Assembly (NCBI GenBank): GCA_013334545.1
Contig: JAAXXJ010000008.1
Span: forward strand, 8,077 to 26,615
From: Nitrospirota bacterium
GTDB lineage: Bacteria; Nitrospirota; UBA9217
DNA: 18,539 nucleotides
Direction of reading: 5' to 3'
The notes under the pieces were generated by a model. It did not search any database, was not told where the DNA came from, and saw only the letters and a program-made list of their open reading frames with translations. Both the position numbers and the translations under genes were made by a program. This document shows positions 14,249 through 18,539 of the stretch, piece by piece (the first letter of the stretch is position 1; each line of letters starts with the position of its first letter).

Positions 14249-14278
14249 TTGCCCCTGCAGAGACCTTTATGGTATATT
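14249..14278 (+). promoter_or_regulatory. candidate fdhD promoter with extended -10
   Basis: TTGCCC (14249-14254), 18 bases, TATATT (14273-14278), the latter preceded by TGG (extended -10 form TGN). The predicted start falls at or next to the GTG at 14285. Confidence 0.4.
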
Positions 14279-14284
14279 CCAGCC

Positions 14285-15067
14285 GTGAAGCCGAAGATCG
14301 ACGCGTTGATACTGAAGGTGAACGGGAACGAGATGGAAGGGGCCGTGGACGAGGTCGCAGCAGAACTTCCAGTCAGGCTCGTCCTGAACAACGAACCGCT
14401 CGTTACCCTCCTCTGCACACCCGCGGAGCTCGAGGAACTTGCCGTCGGGTTCCTTTTATCCGAGGGTCTTTTGCATGAACGGTCTGCGATCAAGAAGCTT
14501 TCTGTATCCGGGACCGGCCCGTCCATCTTTATCGAGCTGGCCGGCCTGCCGCGGCACTGGGAAAAACAGTTCGAGAAGCGCACGATCTCGTCGGGCTGCG
14601 GCAAAGGCATTACCTTTACGAACTATGACCGGAGCAAGGACCGGAAGCTCGATACAAGGGGACCGGTGGTGAGTGTCGGCACTATCCGTGAGTTGCTCAA
14701 GGTCTTCCGGAACATCTCGACGCTCTACCTCGAGACCGGCGGGGTCCACAGTGCGGCGCTGTCGGACGGAAAGGACCTCCTGTTCTTCTCCGAGGACATC
14801 GGCAGGCACAACGCGGTGGACAAGCTGATCGGAAAGGCGTTCTTGAAGGGCATATCGATCGAGAACAAGATCCTGTTTACCAGCGGCAGGGTGACGTCGG
14901 AGATCGTGACCAAGGCAGGCAGGAACCGCTTCCCCATCCTCGTCAGCCGCGCTGCTGCGTCGTGCATGGCCATCAATTATGCCGAGGACATGGGCATCAC
15001 CCTGGTCGGATTCGCCCGCGGGGACCGGATGAACATCTATACGTGGCCGAACAGGATCAGGATGTAA
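14285..15067 (+). CDS. fdhD: formate dehydrogenase accessory sulfurtransferase FdhD
   Basis: About 260 residues from the GTG at 14285. FdhD passes sulfur from IscS to the molybdenum or tungsten cofactor, making formate dehydrogenases active. Family features visible are NNEPLVTLLCTPAELEEL, GFLLSEG, the loop SSGCGKG carrying the catalytic Cys, TGGVHSAAL, EDIGRHNAVDKLIG and FTSGRVTSEI. Only one Cys is present in the loop (CGKG rather than the E. coli CGVC), as in many other FdhDs. The frame is open upstream to a TTG at 14249, but that would overlap the likely promoter, and neither start has an SD. No formate dehydrogenase gene lies in the window. The FmdE-family gene and nickel genes fit a formate/H2-using anaerobe, by inference. 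Confidence 0.92.
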   Translation: MKPKIDALILKVNGNEMEGAVDEVAAELPVRLVLNNEPLVTLLCTPAELEELAVGFLLSEGLLHERSAIKKLSVSGTGPSIFIELAGLPRHWEKQFEKRTISSGCGKGITFTNYDRSKDRKLDTRGPVVSVGTIRELLKVFRNISTLYLETGGVHSAALSDGKDLLFFSEDIGRHNAVDKLIGKAFLKGISIENKILFTSGRVTSEIVTKAGRNRFPILVSRAAASCMAINYAEDMGITLVGFARGDRMNIYTWPNRIRM

Positions 15068-15206
15068 GCAACAGTGCGGAGTGGGGAGTAAACTGCAGGT
15101 CGACAACGGTAAGAATCTTTTCCATGCTCAATTTTCACGACTGAGCGATTCGTGTATGCTTCGTTGTTCGTCATCTGAGGCACAAGGTCTTTCTCCGCGT
15201 GCCGTA

Positions 15207-16898
15207 CTACTTTTCCATCGTTAATATCTTGTCCATATTGATCTCGAAGGCCGCGCAGGGCATGGTGATCTGCCGCCGTTCCAGGACCTCCGGCCGAACT
15301 TCGCCGAGATGGCCGAGCTCCCTGTCCCCTGCCATGACCCTGCCGCATCTTCCTTGCAGGAAGAGCGGATGCTCTGCAGGCTCCAGTTTGTACTCCACGC
15401 CGAGATAGTAGAGCAGTACATCGAGCGTCGAATGCATCTCCGAGAAGTTTGCCGTCGGATGAGCAATGAGCGCGGCAAGGCTCAGGTCGGTCCGCGTCCC
15501 CATGTTCGTTCTCTGATCGAGGACCGCCACCTCCCCCACCTCGAAGGTCCGGTGGGGATAGAAGGCCTTGGAGCTCGCGGCCTCAACGTTCAGCAGCGAC
15601 GGCAGCACGCGGTTCCTGAGCACGGAGTAGGCCAGGGACATGATATTGTCCACCTCGACCAGTCTGTCGCCGGCGGCAAGCCCGTCGGCCATCTCGCCCT
15701 GGGAGCAGAGGATGTTGGACACGAACTCCTGGAAGCCTGCTCCGACCATGTGCCCCCGGACAGTATCGGACAAAAGCTCGATCCGCGACAGTCCGCCCAC
15801 CGTGGACTGCTGCGGCATGACGGCTTCGAAGGAGTCGTAGCCCCTGCTGATGGCGTAATCCTCCACCATGTCCATGGCGTGCATGATATCGTCCCGATAA
15901 GGGGGATAGGTGATGGACACCACACCTTTGGAGGCTTTGACCTTGTGGCCATAGGAACTGAGACGTTTGCCCAGCTCGGCCGCAGGGATGTTCTCGCCCA
16001 GCGCAGCGTTGAACTTGGACAGGGAGAGCCTGACCGTTCCCGACGTGTCATAGGGGCAGGTCACCGACCTTCCCATCTCCGTGGCGTAGGGATAAACGAC
16101 CATCACCGGATCGATCTCGGCACCGCGGTCGTGGAAGTTCACGGCAAGGATGTTCAGCGTCAGCGCGACCATCCGCTGGTCCGTACCGGTCACCTCGACC
16201 AGGACGTTCCGCGTGGTCGTTTTCACTTCGCCGATCTCGGTGCTGTTGATGACGGGAGGGAAGGACAGTACGTGGTTCATGCTGTCGACGAGGACCGGGT
16301 ATTTGGGAAAAGGCTTCACAATGCCGCCGTACTGGACGCCCTTGGGATGGCGCTCCAGGATCTGGCCAAGCGTCAGTTTTTCGTTCATGCCGAGGGGTGT
16401 GAACGCTATAGCATCGGGACCGGCAAGCTTGTAGTCCACGGGGAAGGTGATCTTGTCCATCTCATAGATGCCGATGGAGACGGTGCTTCGCTTCCTGCCG
16501 AATATCTCCGAGAGCTTGTCCTGGCTCTGGATCATCTGCGCGAGGACATCTTCGTTCATCCGGATGTCTAAGGCGATGCAGGCCGCGATGTAGGGCCGCA
16601 CCTCCTTCATGTCCTTCGCGACCTTGATGGTCCGCGTTGCCTTGTGGCCCGGTTTGAAGAAGGCATACTCTTCGGGTTTGCCCGTGAGCGCGAGACGGAC
16701 CTGGCGCGCAACGCCTTCGGCGCACCACAGGTCGGGCCGGTTGCTGTCCGACAGCTCCACCTTCAAGTCGTCCGTATCGGCGTTGTACTCCTTCAGCTCC
16801 GCCTTGGCGAGCATGAGCAGCTTCTCTAATGCGGCGATATTAAGCTTCTTGCCGATAAGACCGTCGAGGTCCTTCTTTTTAATGTCTATCGTAGGCAT
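15207..16898 (-). CDS. pheT: phenylalanyl-tRNA synthetase beta subunit, archaeal/eukaryotic type
   Basis: A 563-residue beta subunit. At this length it matches the archaeal/eukaryotic type rather than the ~800-residue usual bacterial PheT, lacking the N-terminal EMAP-like tRNA-binding and C-terminal ferredoxin-like anticodon-binding domains. The start MPTIDIKKKDLDGLIGKKL is typical of the archaeal form. A B3/B4 region follows (VLVEVTGTDQRMVALTLNILA), then the B5 segment PPYRDDIMHAMDMVEDYAIS (around residues 345-365), and the catalytic-like core with SRIELLSDTVRGHMVGAGFQEFVSN. The ATG at 16898 has GAGGAAG about 10 bases upstream. The gene follows pheS after 93 bases containing a repeat element. 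The enzyme charges tRNA-Phe as an (alpha-beta)2 heterotetramer in the cytoplasm. Confidence 0.93.
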   Translation of the reverse strand: MPTIDIKKKDLDGLIGKKLNIAALEKLLMLAKAELKEYNADTDDLKVELSDSNRPDLWCAEGVARQVRLALTGKPEEYAFFKPGHKATRTIKVAKDMKEVRPYIAACIALDIRMNEDVLAQMIQSQDKLSEIFGRKRSTVSIGIYEMDKITFPVDYKLAGPDAIAFTPLGMNEKLTLGQILERHPKGVQYGGIVKPFPKYPVLVDSMNHVLSFPPVINSTEIGEVKTTTRNVLVEVTGTDQRMVALTLNILAVNFHDRGAEIDPVMVVYPYATEMGRSVTCPYDTSGTVRLSLSKFNAALGENIPAAELGKRLSSYGHKVKASKGVVSITYPPYRDDIMHAMDMVEDYAISRGYDSFEAVMPQQSTVGGLSRIELLSDTVRGHMVGAGFQEFVSNILCSQGEMADGLAAGDRLVEVDNIMSLAYSVLRNRVLPSLLNVEAASSKAFYPHRTFEVGEVAVLDQRTNMGTRTDLSLAALIAHPTANFSEMHSTLDVLLYYLGVEYKLEPAEHPLFLQGRCGRVMAGDRELGHLGEVRPEVLERRQITMPCAAFEINMDKILTMEK

Positions 16899-16923
16899 GG
16901 TAGACTACTTCCTCATGTGTTTT

Positions 16924-16985
16924 ACCGCGGAGATCGCTGAGACCGCAGAGTTCTGATCCCTGCTTTTCTCAGCGCACTCTGCGGT
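16924..16985. repeat. second copy of the CCGCAGAG-type intergenic repeat
   Basis: ACCGCGGAGATCGCTGAGAC continuing CGCAGAG (16924-16950) faces an inverted arm CTCAGCGCACTCTGCGGT (16968-16985). It is the same family and inverted layout as at 1317-1424, and fills most of the 93-base gap between pheS and pheT. Confidence 0.75.
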
Positions 16986-16991
16986 GCACAT

Positions 16992-18539
16992 TTATTTGTT
17001 CAATTGTATTTTCTTGGTTCGGACAAAATCCAGGTCCGTCGAGAACAGGTCGCGGATGTCCTTAATGCCCAGCGCGATCATGGCCATCCGGTCCAGACCC
17101 AATCCCCAGGCGATCACCGGGACATCAACGCCGAGGGGCAGTGTCACTTCGGGCCGGAAGAGGCCCGCGCCGCCCAGCTCCATCCACCCGAGCTCGGGAT
17201 GCTTCACGTGGAGCTCGACCGACGGTTCGGTGAAGGGGAAATAGGCCGGCCGGAACTGGAACTCCTTCGCCTTGGCGATCTCCTGTCCGAAGAGCTTGAG
17301 CAGGCCCAGCAGGGTCCTGAAGTTTATGTCCTCGCCCAGCACGATCCCTTCCACCTGGTTGAAGTCCGGTGCATGGGTCGCGTCGACCGCATCGTACCGG
17401 AAACAGCGTGCGATGGAGAAGTACTTGCCCGGAACCTTCGGGCCGGACGCGAGCGTCCGCGCGGAAACGGCCGTGCCCTGGCTCCGCAGGATCAGGCGCT
17501 TGGCGCGCTCTATATCGAAAGCGTAGCGCCAGCCGCTGGAGCCGGTCTTTCCACCGTCCTTGTGCGCGCTCGCGACCTGTTTTCCGAACGGCGCCTCGAT
17601 CTCCCTGCACGACGCCGGCTCCTTCACAAAATAGACATCGTGGATGTTCCGGGCCGGATGGAACTGGGGCATGAACAACGCGTCCATGTCCCAGAACTCG
17701 TTCTCCACCAGGGGTCCGCGCATCTCCTCGAAGCCCATGCTGACGAACTGATACTTGACGTAGTCCAGGAACTCGCGGTAGGGATGCTTCCTGCCGATGC
17801 TGACGCGCGGCGGACTGAGCGAGATGTTGTAGGCGCGGAACCGGACGTTCTTCCAGCTGCCCTGCTTCAGCATCTCCGGCGTGAGGACCGACGCCTCTTC
17901 GGTCACCGCGCCCCGCACCTGCACGAGACGCAGGGCCTCTTTGCCGTCCGCAGTGAGGCTGTAGGTGCGGTCTTTCTTCTCGGTGATGCGGAAGATACCC
18001 TTTCCCTTGCCCCGTTTATGGAAGTTCTCCTGGACCAGTTTCTGCTGCTCCGGCGGGAATGCCGGCAGCTGCGGCTGGCCCTGTTCGCCCACTGCCCGGA
18101 TCAGGTCCAGCAGCGCCACATAGGGCCGTTCGTCGGCGCCTCCCACGAGCGCGAGCACGCCACCCTGGACGATCTGGAGGACCTTCGCCTCTTTCAGCGC
18201 GCCGACCGCGGAGCTGACCTCCGTCGGATCGAGCCCCCAGGACTGGATGATGTCCTTGACCGTGAACTGCTTGCCCTCGCGAAGCGCCGAGATGATCCGT
18301 GTCTCCGGCGTGCCCTTATCCTTGTAAGCCGCGCCGGTCTCGGTCAGGGAAACGAAGGTCGTGACCGTCTCGACGGTCACTGCGAGCAGTCCCTTGGAGG
18401 TAAGCCATCCGGCAGCCATGTCCAGGCGCGACTCATCAAGGCCTGAGACGGCCATGATGCCGGAAGCCGAAAGGCTCGCCGACCGCGAGAAGCTCAGGAG
18501 GAGCTTGTTCTCGAGAGGATGGAAGCTTGAGATGAGGTT
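16992..18539 (-). CDS. pheS: phenylalanyl-tRNA synthetase alpha subunit, archaeal/eukaryotic type (5' end beyond window)
   Basis: At least 515 residues; the gene starts beyond the right edge. The first in-window ATG is at 18455, but the frame stays open for 28 codons upstream and encodes SFHPLENKLLLSF, the start of the PheS N-terminal winged-helix region, so 18455 is not the start. Three winged-helix-like domains (to ~residue 200) precede the class II core, as in archaeal/eukaryotic PheS. Core motifs visible: FWDMDALFMPQFHPARNIHD, RCFRYDAVDATHAPDFNQVE (motif 2) and GLGLDRMAMIALGI (motif 3). Together with pheT at 15207-16898 it forms the complete archaeal-type enzyme. Confidence 0.94.
   Translation of the reverse strand, partial: NLISSFHPLENKLLLSFSRSASLSASGIMAVSGLDESRLDMAAGWLTSKGLLAVTVETVTTFVSLTETGAAYKDKGTPETRIISALREGKQFTVKDIIQSWGLDPTEVSSAVGALKEAKVLQIVQGGVLALVGGADERPYVALLDLIRAVGEQGQPQLPAFPPEQQKLVQENFHKRGKGKGIFRITEKKDRTYSLTADGKEALRLVQVRGAVTEEASVLTPEMLKQGSWKNVRFRAYNISLSPPRVSIGRKHPYREFLDYVKYQFVSMGFEEMRGPLVENEFWDMDALFMPQFHPARNIHDVYFVKEPASCREIEAPFGKQVASAHKDGGKTGSSGWRYAFDIERAKRLILRSQGTAVSARTLASGPKVPGKYFSIARCFRYDAVDATHAPDFNQVEGIVLGEDINFRTLLGLLKLFGQEIAKAKEFQFRPAYFPFTEPSVELHVKHPELGWMELGGAGLFRPEVTLPLGVDVPVIAWGLGLDRMAMIALGIKDIRDLFSTDLDFVRTKKIQLNK

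Noticed and set aside
15068..15206. Bidirectional terminator between fdhD and pheT
   Set aside because: Only a 5-bp stem (GCTCA/TGAGC) is present, without a T-tract on either strand.
1..18539. CRISPR array, insertion sequence or prophage genes
   Set aside because: No regularly spaced direct repeats, transposase or phage protein motifs were seen; the His-codon tracts are coding low-complexity repeats.

Overview
This window looks like a metal-acquisition island from a Gram-negative, probably anaerobic bacterium. It has signal peptides on four predicted outer-membrane beta-barrels, an OmpA-type lipoprotein, NikR and FdhD. The phenylalanyl-tRNA synthetase at the right end is of the archaeal/eukaryotic type in both subunits, which is unusual in bacteria. 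The lineage cannot be fixed from the window. A Nitrospirota or Desulfobacterota-like organism is a guess, based mainly on the style of the NikR box.

Layout. At the left edge is a truncated OmpA-family lipoprotein gene (1-544, minus) with a near-consensus promoter, then an FmdE-family gene (668-1258, minus). From 1432 to 12413 almost everything is on the minus strand and belongs to two energy-coupling-factor (ECF) nickel/cobalt uptake cassettes. Cassette 1 (1432-5897) contains an outer-membrane barrel, a CbiM-CbiN fusion, a 67-residue His-rich protein, CbiQ and a CbiO ATPase with a very long His-rich tail. Cassette 2 (6293-12413) contains a SAM methyltransferase, a NikM fused in frame to a NikK-like (DUF4198-like) periplasmic domain, a NikL-like protein, a second barrel, CbiQ/NikQ, CbiO/NikO and an 87-residue His-rich protein paralogous to the first. 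nikR (12785-13204, minus) lies upstream of cassette 2. Two NikR-type boxes sit at the cassette 2 promoter, and a matching half-site overlaps the predicted nikR -10.

From 13432 the plus strand carries another exported barrel-like protein with a clean terminator, then fdhD. The right end (15207-18539, minus) is pheT and pheS. pheS is cut by the window edge: its reading frame continues upstream of the first in-window ATG with recognisable PheS sequence.

Working model (inference): Ni2+ or Co2+ crosses the outer membrane through the cassette barrels. It is then captured by periplasmic NikK/NikL or the CbiN-like domain, moved by the CbiM/NikM S-components with the CbiQ/CbiO motor, and buffered in the cytoplasm by His-rich peptides and the His-rich ATPase tails. 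NikR represses at least cassette 2. Cassette 1 shows no NikR box and has an internal terminator followed by a strong promoter for cbiQ-cbiO, so the two cassettes are probably regulated differently.
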